Source of the DNA: JOPF133 sp052144935
Lineage (GTDB): Bacteria > Acidobacteriota > Terriglobia > Bryobacterales > Bryobacteraceae
Length of the DNA: 14,308 bases
Direction: 5' to 3'
Assembly: GCA_052144935.1 (NCBI GenBank)
Contig: JBKQPR010000039.1
Span: 1 to 14,308, forward strand
Positions within the stretch are counted from its first letter, which is position 1; the number at the start of each line of letters is the position of its first letter. This document shows, piece after piece, positions 7,449 through 14,308 of the stretch. The position numbers and the translations under genes are program-made. A model generated the notes under the pieces. That model worked only from the letters and a program-made list of their open reading frames with translations. It searched no databases and was not told the origin of the DNA.

Positions 7449-7746
7449 GCGCAATGGGAAATCACATACTTTCTCCCGCACCGCTGCCGCAGGGATCTAC
7501 GCGGGCGGCAGAGGCCTCGGTCATTTGAGTTACCGCACAAATATGCAATTACCTACCTTAAGGCTTCCGCCGCCGTTTGTCTGGTCAATATTGCTCACAT
7601 TGGGCTTGTGGTGCGCCAAGCCACACCAGGCGGTGGATGTGCGGAGCCGCGCACGTCGGTAGGCGGTGCTTTGGGACTTTCGCCACGGGCTGCTATGCCG
7701 CCAAGGGCTGGGCGGTACGGGTTGGAAGTGGTTGCGGGGCTGCGCC
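7449..7746. other. Intergenic spacer with no recognised gene
   Basis: About 300 bp between the class II aldolase gene and the B12-radical SAM gene, both on the minus strand. The part near the radical SAM start (7535-7600) is AT-richer and probably holds its promoter; TTGACC on the minus strand at 7588-7583 could be a -35 box but no matching -10 is clear. The rest is GC-rich repeat-like sequence. Open frames across it have no recognisable protein similarity. Confidence 0.5.
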
Positions 7747-8526
7747 TCAGTCGAACAGGTCGGCCTCTTGGCGGCTGATCATGTTCCACATGGGCTGGAA
7801 CTGGAACCAGCCGTTGATGCCTCCGGCCACCTGCTTGCGCGTGACCAGGGCGTTCTCGTGCGAGATCAGGACCGGCTTGCCGGCGGCTTCGGCCAGCAAT
7901 TGCGCCTGGCAGCTACGCTCCATGGTGATGAACCACCAGGCGGCTTCGTCGACGCTGCCGCCGACCGTGAGCAGGCCGTGGTTGCGCAGGATTACAGCCT
8001 TGCCCGGGCCTAACGCTTGCGCAATGCGGTCGCCTTCGGTGGTTTCGTAAACCACGCCGGTGTAATCGTCGAAGAGGCCGTGATCCTGGTAGAAGGCGCA
8101 GGCGTCCTGGGTGATCGGGTCGAGCAGGCGCCCCAGCGACGACCAGGCTTTGCCGTGCATGGAATGCGCGTGCGCCGCCGCTACCGTATCCGGCCGCGCG
8201 GCGTGGACGCGCGAGTGGATGGCGAAGGCCGCGGTGTTGACGTGCTGGCCGCCCTCGACCACTTCGCCCCGGTCGTTGACCAGGATCAGATCGGAGGCGC
8301 GAATCTGGGAGAAGTGCATGCCAAAAGGATTCACCCAGAACCAGTCGGTGCGCTCGGGGTCGCGCACCGTGATGTGGCCGGCCACGCCTTCGTCGAATCC
8401 GAACCGCGCGAACAGGCGGAAGGCGCCCGCCAGGCGGACTTTGCGATGGCGGCGCTCCTCCGCGGCGGTGGCAAAGGTGGGAGGCCCCGCCAGATCTTTG
8501 ACTCTTCCCGGAGCTACGGTCATCAT
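7747..8526 (-). CDS. Class II aldolase/adducin-family protein
   Basis: A 259-residue cytoplasmic protein of typical length for the class II aldolase/adducin fold. Family landmarks are FGFDEGVAGHITVRDP (42-57), WFWVNPFGMHFSQI (62-75), AHAHSMHGKAWSSLG (118-132) and AVILRNHGLLTVGGSVDEA (177-195). The zinc ligands would be H119 and H121 of the HxH pair and H183 of NHG. The sequence is closest in feel to the broad adducin-like subgroup and not to fuculose-1-phosphate or ribulose-5-phosphate enzymes, so the substrate is open. A second Met follows the first (MM); the first is taken. It is divergent from the TIGR03437 gene, with a 208-bp region between the two starts. Confidence 0.87.
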   Translation of the reverse strand: MMTVAPGRVKDLAGPPTFATAAEERRHRKVRLAGAFRLFARFGFDEGVAGHITVRDPERTDWFWVNPFGMHFSQIRASDLILVNDRGEVVEGGQHVNTAAFAIHSRVHAARPDTVAAAHAHSMHGKAWSSLGRLLDPITQDACAFYQDHGLFDDYTGVVYETTEGDRIAQALGPGKAVILRNHGLLTVGGSVDEAAWWFITMERSCQAQLLAEAAGKPVLISHENALVTRKQVAGGINGWFQFQPMWNMISRQEADLFD

Positions 8527-8734
8527 AGGCTAAGCATACAGAATTTGTCGGGCCGATTGGCAGATGGTTGCCGATTGGCAAGCGGCCCGGCCCGAGCGGC
8601 TTCGCTCCCCGTTTTGATATCGGTGCGAAAACGCACATCGGACGCCCTCCGAAAGCCCGTTACCTGCGTAGACCCGCACATTGCTTCGGGGTTTCGGGTT
8701 AGGGTGGTTAGTGCTAACGGAGGGCAACACACTT
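8527..8734. promoter_or_regulatory. Divergent promoter region with short repeats
   Basis: The region separates the aldolase start (-) from the TIGR03437 gene start (+), so it must hold both promoters. It has two exact 11-bp direct repeats GCCGATTGGCA at 8552-8562 and 8570-8580 (18-bp spacing, possible operator). It also has two small hairpins: GAGCG/CGCTC at 8594-8607 and GTGCG/CGCAC at 8623-8636. GGAGGG at 8719-8724 is the ribosome-binding site of the + gene. Clear -35/-10 pairs were not found. Confidence 0.4.
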
Positions 8735-10975
8735 ATGATGCGACGATTCACCACTCTGCTGCCGATCCTCCTCTTCCTGACTGGGGCGCCGGTTCTTGCG
8801 CAGACCACCATCGGTGGCGGCGTCTGCAATTCTTCGACTCTTACGGGAACCTACGAGCTTCTCTTGAGCGGACGCCAGGTCACCGCTACCGGAAGCATCT
8901 CGAAGATATTCCAGGGGGTCGGCACCGCGGCTTTCGACGGGCTCGGCAAAATCACGTTGACCCTGACGGCTAACACCGTGACCACCAGCCAGGTTTTCGG
9001 AACGCCGCTGGTGTATTCGGGAACTTATAGTCTGCAATCCAACTGCATTGGTGCGATCAGCATAACCACCGGAGACTCCGCGCTGTTCACATTGGAGGCT
9101 TTTTCCATCAACGCCACCACGCAACTCGCCAGTACATTCGCGGTGATCGGGTCGGACGCCACTTACGCCTACAACGGGACCGGCAACGCTCAGCCGGCTA
9201 CCTGCCCGGCCACGCTATCGGGCGTGCACGAGTTTAACACCACTGGAAATTCCCTTTCGGGCGCGTCCGTGACCGGCGTCCTCGACGCGGCGGGTGTGCT
9301 GAACTTCGATGGGCAAGGCAACGTGACCGCCAACTGGAGCCAGGTGTCGAACCTGACCACCACCACCGTCTCGGCCACGGGAACCTATTCGGTGAACTCC
9401 ACGTGCCTGGCCTCGGCCACCCTGACCGACACGGCGAATAACAGGTATGAGGTCTCCATCAGCATCTACTCCACCGCGCCGGATTTCTCCATCGCCATTT
9501 CGTCCGCACAGGCGATTTCCGACGGATCGGGTTCCGCGGCGCAGGTCAGCACCTCGGCGGGGTGCGCCGCTGCGATGTTGGACGGGACCTATTACTTTGC
9601 CCTTGGCGGGCGCGTGACCACGGCAGGCGCCGTCACGAAAATCCTGGCGGCGGACGGCGCCGCCACGTTTGACGGGCAGAGTAAAGTGACCTTCACGGTT
9701 ACGTCCAACGCCGTGAATGGGAGTCAGGTCTTCGGTACGCCGGCGGTGTACTCGGGAACTTACGCGATCCAATCCAACTGCCAGGGAACCATCAGCCTAA
9801 CCACCGGAGACACCGCGACCATGGAGATGGTGGCTTATTCCATCGACGCCACCACCCAACAGGCAAGGGCATTCACGCTGGTAGGGACCGACGCCACCTA
9901 CGCCTACAATGGAGGCGGCAGCGTGCAGCCGAGCGCCTGCGCGGTCAGCACACTGTCGGGCACGTGGCCCTTCAGCGGCACGGGCAACTCGCTTTCCGGG
10001 TCCACCGTTACGGGAGTTCTCGACATGGCGGGCGAGCTGCAGTTCGATGGGCAAGGCAATGTGACCGCAAGTTGGACCCAGGCGTCAAACACGGCCACGT
10101 CCACCGTCTCGGCAACCGGAACTTATTCGGTTACCTCGGCATGTCTGGGTGCCATAACGCTCACAGATACAGCCGGTATCAAGTATGCGAGCTCTGTGTC
10201 CGTTTACGGGGCGGCGGCGGCGAACTTTGAGTGGGTGCTGACCGACCCCCAGTTGATCTTCGCCGGCACTGGGCGGTCGGCATTTGTCAATCCCGGGGAG
10301 GCGGTGAATAACCTGGCGAGTGGCAGCCCCAACCAGACGCCGGCGGGGAGCCTTTTTTCGGTTTACGGCTCGAATTTGGCGACCAAAGTTGGGCAGGCCA
10401 CGAACGTCCCGCTGCCCACGACGCTCAATACCACCTCGGTGACGGTAAACGGGGAGTTAGCTCCGCTGTTTTACGTGTCCCCGGGCCAGATCAACGCGCA
10501 GATGCCCGAGGATATTAAACCAGGCGTGGCGACTGTGATCGTGAAGAATGGCAGCTCCCCGAGCAACGCGGTGGCGGTCATCATTCCGTCGGTGGGAACG
10601 CCGGGGATTATCGTGTACGGGAATAATCGCGCGGTGGTGACCAATTCGGATGGCAGTGTAAATTCTCCCACCTCGCCCGCCAAAGTTGGCGACGAAGTGG
10701 CGGTGTGGTTTACCGGTGGCGGGCCGGTGAACGCCTCGGCGCCGCTGGTGACGGGGGATCTCACGCCGGGCGCGTACCCGGTGTCCGGACCGTACACGGT
10801 GACGGTCAGCGGGAATGCGGCCACGGTCGACTACATAGGCTTGACGCAAGGTTCTATCGGGCTCTATCAAGCGAATTTTGTAGTTCCGAAGGTAGCCGCC
10901 GGGGATCATCCATTGGTGATTACGATCTCGGGGCAAGCCTCGAATAACCCGTTAATTGCCGTGGTGTCGAACTAG
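8735..10975 (+). CDS. Secreted repeat protein with C-terminal TIGR03437 domain
   Basis: A 746-residue protein; the ATG at 8735 is chosen because GGAGGG lies 10 nt upstream and a signal peptide follows (MMRRFTTLLPILLFLTGAPVLAQ, cleavage after AQ likely). Residues 31-276 and 277-522 are two tandem copies of a ~246-residue unit, with an offset of 735-738 bp at DNA level. Each copy is itself made of two related halves that share an FDG-x-GK/NV turn, a GTYS strand and paired cysteines. The final part, residues 524-746, matches the TIGR03437 domain (SLFSVYGSNLA, PLFYVSPGQINAQMP, DEVAVWFTGGGPVN, YQANFVVPKVAAGDHPLVI). This domain is characteristic of Solibacter-type acidobacteria and its function is unknown. 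The protein should be extracellular or surface-bound. It stands alone on the plus strand. Confidence 0.87.
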   Translation: MMRRFTTLLPILLFLTGAPVLAQTTIGGGVCNSSTLTGTYELLLSGRQVTATGSISKIFQGVGTAAFDGLGKITLTLTANTVTTSQVFGTPLVYSGTYSLQSNCIGAISITTGDSALFTLEAFSINATTQLASTFAVIGSDATYAYNGTGNAQPATCPATLSGVHEFNTTGNSLSGASVTGVLDAAGVLNFDGQGNVTANWSQVSNLTTTTVSATGTYSVNSTCLASATLTDTANNRYEVSISIYSTAPDFSIAISSAQAISDGSGSAAQVSTSAGCAAAMLDGTYYFALGGRVTTAGAVTKILAADGAATFDGQSKVTFTVTSNAVNGSQVFGTPAVYSGTYAIQSNCQGTISLTTGDTATMEMVAYSIDATTQQARAFTLVGTDATYAYNGGGSVQPSACAVSTLSGTWPFSGTGNSLSGSTVTGVLDMAGELQFDGQGNVTASWTQASNTATSTVSATGTYSVTSACLGAITLTDTAGIKYASSVSVYGAAAANFEWVLTDPQLIFAGTGRSAFVNPGEAVNNLASGSPNQTPAGSLFSVYGSNLATKVGQATNVPLPTTLNTTSVTVNGELAPLFYVSPGQINAQMPEDIKPGVATVIVKNGSSPSNAVAVIIPSVGTPGIIVYGNNRAVVTNSDGSVNSPTSPAKVGDEVAVWFTGGGPVNASAPLVTGDLTPGAYPVSGPYTVTVSGNAATVDYIGLTQGSIGLYQANFVVPKVAAGDHPLVITISGQASNNPLIAVVSN

Positions 10976-10995
10976 ACCAGACCAGCAGTCCTGTG

Positions 10996-11096
10996 TTCAC
11001 CGCGGAGACACGGAGAGCGCCGAAGAAGCGCGGAGGAGACAACAAAACTTCCTTTTCTCCGCGCTTCCTCCGCTATCTCTGCGTCTCCGCGGTGAA
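10996..11096. repeat. Long imperfect inverted repeat
   Basis: Arms 10996-11039 and 11053-11096 pair at about 36 of 44 positions around a 13-nt loop; the outer 14 bp (TTCACCGCGGAGAC) are perfect. It lies just after the TIGR03437 gene stop and before the convergent end of the propeller gene. It could act as a terminator. The CACGGAGA-type composition resembles dispersed intergenic repeats found in many acidobacteria and planctomycetes. A related stretch (CACGGAAGACACGGAACAC) is at 4077-4095. Confidence 0.7.
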
Positions 11097-11110
11097 TGCG
11101 CTCTGCCCCC

Positions 11111-11224
11111 TTACCGCGCCGGCGCGCGGCGCAGATACGCCAGCAGTCGCCATCCGAGAATGGTGGCCGCCAGCAGCGCCGCGATCGCCCAGGTCAGGTC
11201 GCCCAGAACCGCGTCCAGGGCCAT
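11111..11224 (-). other. Transmembrane tail in the next frame: frameshifted end of the propeller gene, or a 37-residue small protein
   Basis: Right after the propeller stop, another minus-strand frame encodes LTWAIAALLAATILGWRLLA, a clean membrane helix, followed by YLRRAPAR and a stop at 11111. Codon third positions are G or C in about 31 of 36 codons, as in real genes here. The same frame is coding-like back to about 11265. Removing one base of the four-G run at 11246-11249 joins it to the propeller (GRLYLVG, then RFFSDSVMALDAVLG). An ATG at 11224, 4 nt after the propeller stop, would also allow a separate coupled small protein. Confidence 0.45.
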
Positions 11225-11228
11225 CACG

Positions 11229-13019
11229 CTATCGCTGAAGAATCGCCCCAACGAGATATAAACGGCCCGATTGATCGACCAGCAGCGCCTTGATCCAGCC
11301 CGCCGGCACGCCGGCCTCCGCCCCAAAGCGTTGGAAACGGCCGTGACGATAGCATGCCAGGCCACCCTCCCGAAATCCAATCCAGATACCCCCGTTGTGG
11401 TCTTCGGCAATCGCCGTCGGTGCGTTAAAGGCCTCGATGCCATCGGAGTCTGAGTAGTGGAAGAACCGGCCGGAATTCCTCTCCCACCGGGTTACCCCGG
11501 TCTTGGCTGGCCCGAAGGCGCCAATCCAAAGATCCCCGCGAGAGTCTTCGAACAGCAGCGAGGCGTCATCGTCGGCGAGTCCTTGAGCCCGAGTGAACAC
11601 TGCCTTGGGCGAGCGCCCAGCCAGGTCCGCGGCTCGGACCACCTTCGCAAATCGATACAGTCCGCTCCTGGTCCCCACCCACCATTCGCCGGTATGATCC
11701 TGCAACAGAGAACTTACGGAAATAGTCGACATGGCCCCGATTCCTGGAAGCCTCAACGTAACCGTCCGAAACCGGCTGCCGTCGAATACGGAAAGCTGCC
11801 GCGAGCCGCAAACCACCGAAACCTGCCCCGCCTGGTCCACCAGAATGCTGCGTGGTACCTCCGTGATTCCGTCCGAATGGTCAAAAGTGACGAAGCCGTG
11901 CCGGAAGAGCTTCGCCGCCCCATTGCTGCCGGACGCGACCCAAACATTTCCCGTGGAGTCTTCGGCAATACTGGGGATGCCATCATGCTCCAGCGGCCAG
12001 CCGGGGGCGATGGGACGGATTCCGGCGGAGTCGAATTCGTAGAGTCCTCCCAAAGTGGTGCCCAACCAGATCCGGCCGCCCGCAAGCTGCCGTATGACCA
12101 AGACCCCATAGCCGGACACGGACCCTCCGATCGAATAGAACTGGGCCTCGCCGGGTTGAGCCGGTAACGGAGAAAGCTCCGGCCGCCGCCGGGATCGGAT
12201 GGCAGCCGTCAAAACGCGATCCTCGCGAAACGTGGGTCCGCCCGGAGCGATCCCGGCGGAAGGCGGCCGCCAGACCAGCAATCCGCTCTGATGGCCGATC
12301 CATAAACGGGAAGCGGAGTCCAGCAGCAGGCCAAACACTTGATCCGCGCCCCGGCCGGTCTCGATTGGATAGTGGATCCTGCCTCCGCCGGGCAGGATCC
12401 GTACTAGGCCAAACTTGGTTCCCACCCAGACAGTCCCTTCGGTGTCGCCGAGGATTGCCCACACCTGCACCGATAGATCGGGATGCACAGGATACGCTAG
12501 CGGAACCGCACGGATGTCCACATGGCCCTCGGACTCCGTGAGGCGGAAGAGTCCCCCGTCGGTGCCCAGCCATACCGCTCCGGCACGGTCGCGATAGAGT
12601 ACATTGACGCGGTTCGGCGCGGCTTCCCGACTGACCCGATAGGCCGCGAAGCGGGCCTGGCTCGAAACGGGCGTGATGGGTTGAAGCTCGCCCGACGCCT
12701 TAAATCGCACGGCCCCCTCGCCGTTGGTGGCCAGCCAATAGTTCCCGTCCGGCAACTCCAGCATGTCATTGACGGAAGCAAACGGTGTGCCTTCGTTGGT
12801 TCCGAAGTTGACAAAGCGCGCGCCATCGAAACGGGTGAGGCCATCGGACGTGCAGAACCAAAGGAAGCCTTTGGAATCCGCCACCGCGCGCTTGACTCGG
12901 TTGTGTCCAAGTCCATCGACGGTAGTGTAGATCTTGAAAGGCGCATGTTCGGCGGAAAGCGACAGCACCCCAACGGCGAGAATGAGAACGTTGCGCACAT
13001 GCCGTAGCGCTTTCGGCAT
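11229..13019 (-). CDS. Two-component-type beta-propeller sensor, C-terminally truncated
   Basis: A 596-residue protein from the ATG at 13019; the frame is open upstream but a signal peptide starts here (MPKALRHVRNVLILAVGVLS, cleavage near LSA). The body is a string of Reg_prop-type propeller blades, each with a G-x-x-W-x-G-T/S-x-x-G-L signature: GFLWFCTSDGL, GAVWLGTDGGL, GTVWVGTKFGL, SRLWIGHQSGL, GRIWLGTTLGGL, GEWWVGTRSGL, GDLWIGAF, GGIWIGFREGGL and others, about twelve in all. Full-length relatives have about fourteen blades, then a Y_Y_Y domain, a membrane helix and a histidine kinase or other output domain. Here the frame ends at GRLYLVGAILQR, and a membrane helix continues in another frame. 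No kinase is present. It would be a periplasmic ligand sensor without output, so probably a decaying gene. Confidence 0.75.
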   Translation of the reverse strand: MPKALRHVRNVLILAVGVLSLSAEHAPFKIYTTVDGLGHNRVKRAVADSKGFLWFCTSDGLTRFDGARFVNFGTNEGTPFASVNDMLELPDGNYWLATNGEGAVRFKASGELQPITPVSSQARFAAYRVSREAAPNRVNVLYRDRAGAVWLGTDGGLFRLTESEGHVDIRAVPLAYPVHPDLSVQVWAILGDTEGTVWVGTKFGLVRILPGGGRIHYPIETGRGADQVFGLLLDSASRLWIGHQSGLLVWRPPSAGIAPGGPTFREDRVLTAAIRSRRRPELSPLPAQPGEAQFYSIGGSVSGYGVLVIRQLAGGRIWLGTTLGGLYEFDSAGIRPIAPGWPLEHDGIPSIAEDSTGNVWVASGSNGAAKLFRHGFVTFDHSDGITEVPRSILVDQAGQVSVVCGSRQLSVFDGSRFRTVTLRLPGIGAMSTISVSSLLQDHTGEWWVGTRSGLYRFAKVVRAADLAGRSPKAVFTRAQGLADDDASLLFEDSRGDLWIGAFGPAKTGVTRWERNSGRFFHYSDSDGIEAFNAPTAIAEDHNGGIWIGFREGGLACYRHGRFQRFGAEAGVPAGWIKALLVDQSGRLYLVGAILQR

Positions 13020-13313
13020 CGACCTATCTTCACACAAAAACCAGGAGGCGGTCCGCTCCGCAACGAAAATTCGATGAGGTGACCGGAATCGGTCAAAGCG
13101 CCCTGGCCACGATGGGATATCCCTTACGCCGACTGGACCGCGTGGCACGTCGCCCATTCCTTCAGCGCGCCCATCACATCGTTCACGGTAGCACCGGTCA
13201 GCGATGGACGTCTGCAACTCTGGGCTACGGCGGCCCGTTCTGAGGGGGCAGTTCCACCGCAGCTCAAAAAGATCTCCTGGAACGCGCAAAAACCGGCCGG
13301 CTTTTCGCCGATT
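13020..13313. other. Degraded spacer; one coding-like tail, no gene recognised
   Basis: Lies between the propeller start and the sigma factor remnant. On the minus strand 13124-13201, a short coding-like tail (VNDVMGALKEWATCHAVQSA, then TAA) has very high G/C at third positions but no family that I recognise. It is probably another gene scrap. The propeller promoter should lie in 13020-13080, which includes an A/T-rich patch near 13030-13040; no clear box was found. Confidence 0.4.
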
Positions 13314-13545
13314 TTATGCACTTTCTTCCGGTTCGTCGGCCTTACGACCCAGTTCGCGCCGCAGCCACGCCTGCCCCACCGAAGTTGCCAGCGCACTTCG
13401 TCCACGGTGATCCCCACGGCTTCCGCAGACTCTTCGGCCGTCAAGCCCCGAAAAAGCGCATCTCGATGAGCCGCGCCATGCAGGAATCCTGCTGCGCGAG
13501 CGCCCCCAGGGCGTCGTCCACGGCGATCAACATGGCGGGGCCGCT
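13314..13545 (-). pseudogene. ECF sigma factor remnant (region 4), two frameshifts
   Basis: Read across two frame changes, the minus strand gives AVDDALGALAQQDSCMARLI, EMRFFG(G), LTAEESAEAVGITVDEVRWQ, then LRWG(Q)AWLRRELGRKADEP and EESA with TAA at 13314. This is the sigma-70 region 4 helix-turn-helix of the TIGR02999-like ECF group (family pattern: LRFFGGLS.EE.AE.LG.S...V.R....ARAWL.REL). Both breaks are at four-G runs (minus strand; 13446-13449 and 13374-13377), and adding one G to each restores the frame. Region 2, which binds the -10 box, is missing upstream of about 13545, where unrelated sequence begins. So it is not a functional sigma factor even if the two indels are sequencing errors. 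Confidence 0.75.
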
Positions 13546-13575
13546 CCACTGCGACTTCGTGGTCGATGTAGAGTT

Positions 13576-13758
13576 GGAACCGGGCCGTTCCTCCTCCTCG
13601 CTTATGCCGTCGTGCAACCCAATCAGCCGACCACCGTACACGTGGTATCCGGATTTCAGCAATCTGAGTCCGGGACTTTGCAGCTCGGCACCATCACGCT
13701 GCAGTCTGCCGATGGGTCGCCTTCGCAGAATATCAGCGTGTTGATGGCGGTGGCGCCG
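13576..13758 (+). pseudogene. Fragment of a beta-rich, probably extracellular protein
   Basis: In the frame of a GTG at 13612, the plus strand reads AVVQPNQPTTVHVVSGFQQS, then a beta-strand-rich stretch, ending near NISVLMAVAPSG. Alternating hydrophobic residues and abundant S/T/Q resemble the beta-sandwich parts of secreted acidobacterial proteins. There is no start signal or complete domain. It is cut off downstream by the cytochrome fragment on the other strand. The protein family is not identified. Confidence 0.35.
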
Positions 13759-13784
13759 TCGGGGACGAGGATCTCGCCACCGGC

Positions 13785-13930
13785 TGGATTAGCGACGCCA
13801 GCTCCGCCGAATTGCATTTCCGGCAGGCCTCCGAATAGTGGCCCGCAACTTCCTGCTCGGGAACTTTCCGGTGCGGATCGTGGCAGGTGGTGCAGGTGAT
13901 CGCGCCGTTGCTTTTGAGAAAGCATTGCGA
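13785..13930 (-). pseudogene. Multiheme cytochrome c fragment with one damaged haem site
   Basis: One minus-strand frame reads SQCFLKSNGAITCTTCHDPH, then RKVPEQEVAGHYSEACRKCN and SAEL. CTTCH is an intact c-type haem-binding CxxCH motif, followed by DPH as in multihaem and TPR-type cytochromes c. CRKCN sits where a second CxxCH is expected; one base change (CAT to AAT) would explain loss of the axial histidine. No start, signal peptide or further haem sites are present on either side. The frame continues to a stop at 13733 but similarity ends near 13785. Confidence 0.6.
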
Positions 13931-14082
13931 GCGCCAGCACTAGTGCTGCCGCTATCGCCCACGTGCTGGCATTCGTAATGTTCACCGTGCTCGGACTGGT
14001 GACCAGCTTTCAACTGAGCATGGCGGGTGTGATCAGCATTACCAAAGCGCACCTGGCGGGCGCCATGGCTGCGATGAATTAG
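13921..14082 (+). pseudogene. C-terminal scrap of a membrane protein
   Basis: A plus-strand frame ending in TAG at 14080-14082 reads AIAHVLAFVMFTVLGLVTSF, then QLSMAGVISITKAHLAGAMA and AMN. It has a strong membrane helix and G/C-rich third positions typical of genes here. It has no start codon context of its own, since stops lie upstream at 13897 and about 13915. Family not recognised. Confidence 0.35.
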
Positions 14083-14206
14083 TGCACGTCAGGCTGGATA
14101 CCGCTGTCTACGTTTGCTTTTCGCTATCCGTAGTTGCCGCGCAGCCCGCGGTGGAAAGCGGCAGCCCGCCACCGGACGACGAGGGTGCGCGACATAGAAG
14201 TGGAAA
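14083..14206. other. Spacer next to transposase end, possible IS terminus
   Basis: No gene is seen. GCAGCCCGCGGTGG and GCAGCCCGCCACC are near-repeats at about 14140-14172. If the ISKra4-like element is otherwise intact, its 3' terminal inverted repeat should lie in this stretch; I could not identify it without the other end. Confidence 0.3.
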
Positions 14207-14308
14207 TCAAGCCACCCGGCGGGCGGCCCAGTAATCCTCAAAGCGGCCGTTGATTTGGCAGCATCGCAGAGCCAGGATGGCGTTTGCCCCGCGTACTGTC
14301 CAGAACAT
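14207..14308 (-). mobile_element. C-terminus of ISKra4-like transposase (runs off the right edge)
   Basis: The minus strand from the right edge reads MFWTVRGANAILALRCCQIN, then GRFEDYWAARRVA and TGA. This is the typical end of ISKra4-family transposases (family pattern W.V.GANAI..LRC....G.FEDYWE.R). These are DDE-type transposases that move insertion sequences. Only 33 residues are inside the window, so it cannot be said if the element is complete. Its position beside a stretch of broken genes suggests insertion and deletion events here. Confidence 0.75.

Noticed and set aside
6777..7778. Plus-strand open frame of 333 codons opposite the B12-radical SAM gene
   Set aside because: Shadow frame that also crosses the intergenic spacer; no domain or start signal.
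7747..8526. Class II aldolase as fuculose-1-phosphate aldolase working with the fucosidase
   Set aside because: The sequence looks like the broad adducin-like subgroup, the genes are 2 kb apart with an unrelated gene between, and no fucose isomerase or kinase is present.
8594..8636. Two small hairpins as a rho-independent terminator
   Set aside because: No gene ends there on either strand; both flanking genes start from this region.
13316..13744. Plus-strand open frame of 142 codons over the sigma remnant
   Set aside because: The minus strand carries the recognisable sigma region 4; this frame has no similarity.

Overview
The window looks like chromosomal DNA from a GC-rich acidobacterium of the Solibacter/Bryobacter type. 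The strongest pointer is the C-terminal ~220 residues of the protein at 8735-10975. They read as the TIGR03437 domain, which is strongly expanded in Solibacter and its relatives. A propeller sensor (Reg_prop repeats), an ECF sigma fragment of the TIGR02999-like kind, and GC-rich intergenic repeats fit the same picture. Taxonomy is inferred from these families and not from a marker gene. No tRNA, rRNA or CRISPR array was seen.

Layout. Positions 1-950 hold the 3' end of a UbiD-family decarboxylase gene (+) that converges on a small cupin gene (-). Positions 951-2282 encode a DoxX-like multi-pass membrane protein with a soluble C-terminal domain (+). A 230-bp repeat-rich spacer follows. From 2512 to 8526 all genes lie on the minus strand. 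In transcription order they are a class II aldolase/adducin protein, a B12-type radical SAM enzyme, a Tat-exported GH29 alpha-L-fucosidase, and a tight two-gene unit. That unit is a Sel1-repeat protein with a cysteine tail followed 5 nt later by a radical SAM enzyme with extra C-terminal cysteines. Then comes the divergent TIGR03437 surface protein (+), a ~100-bp imperfect inverted repeat, and a minus-strand propeller sensor that is cut off by a probable frameshift.

From about 13.0 kb to the end the DNA is a gene graveyard. It holds a twice-frameshifted ECF sigma remnant, a piece of a beta-rich extracellular protein, a multiheme cytochrome c scrap with one damaged haem site, a membrane-protein tail, and finally the C-terminus of an ISKra4-like transposase that runs off the window.

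How the genes may work together. The only pair with a strong case for joint action is the Sel1 protein and the radical SAM enzyme behind it. The Sel1 protein ends in a glycine-rich linker and a tail with cysteines at residues 150, 155 and 160. This is a plausible substrate tail for the enzyme and the best candidate here for an undescribed system. The remaining genes look like independent accessory functions (exported glycan hydrolysis, surface proteins, sensing). Three probable frameshifts in the 11.2-13.5 kb stretch all fall in runs of four G (minus strand). They could be genuine decay or sequencing/assembly error and should be checked against reads.
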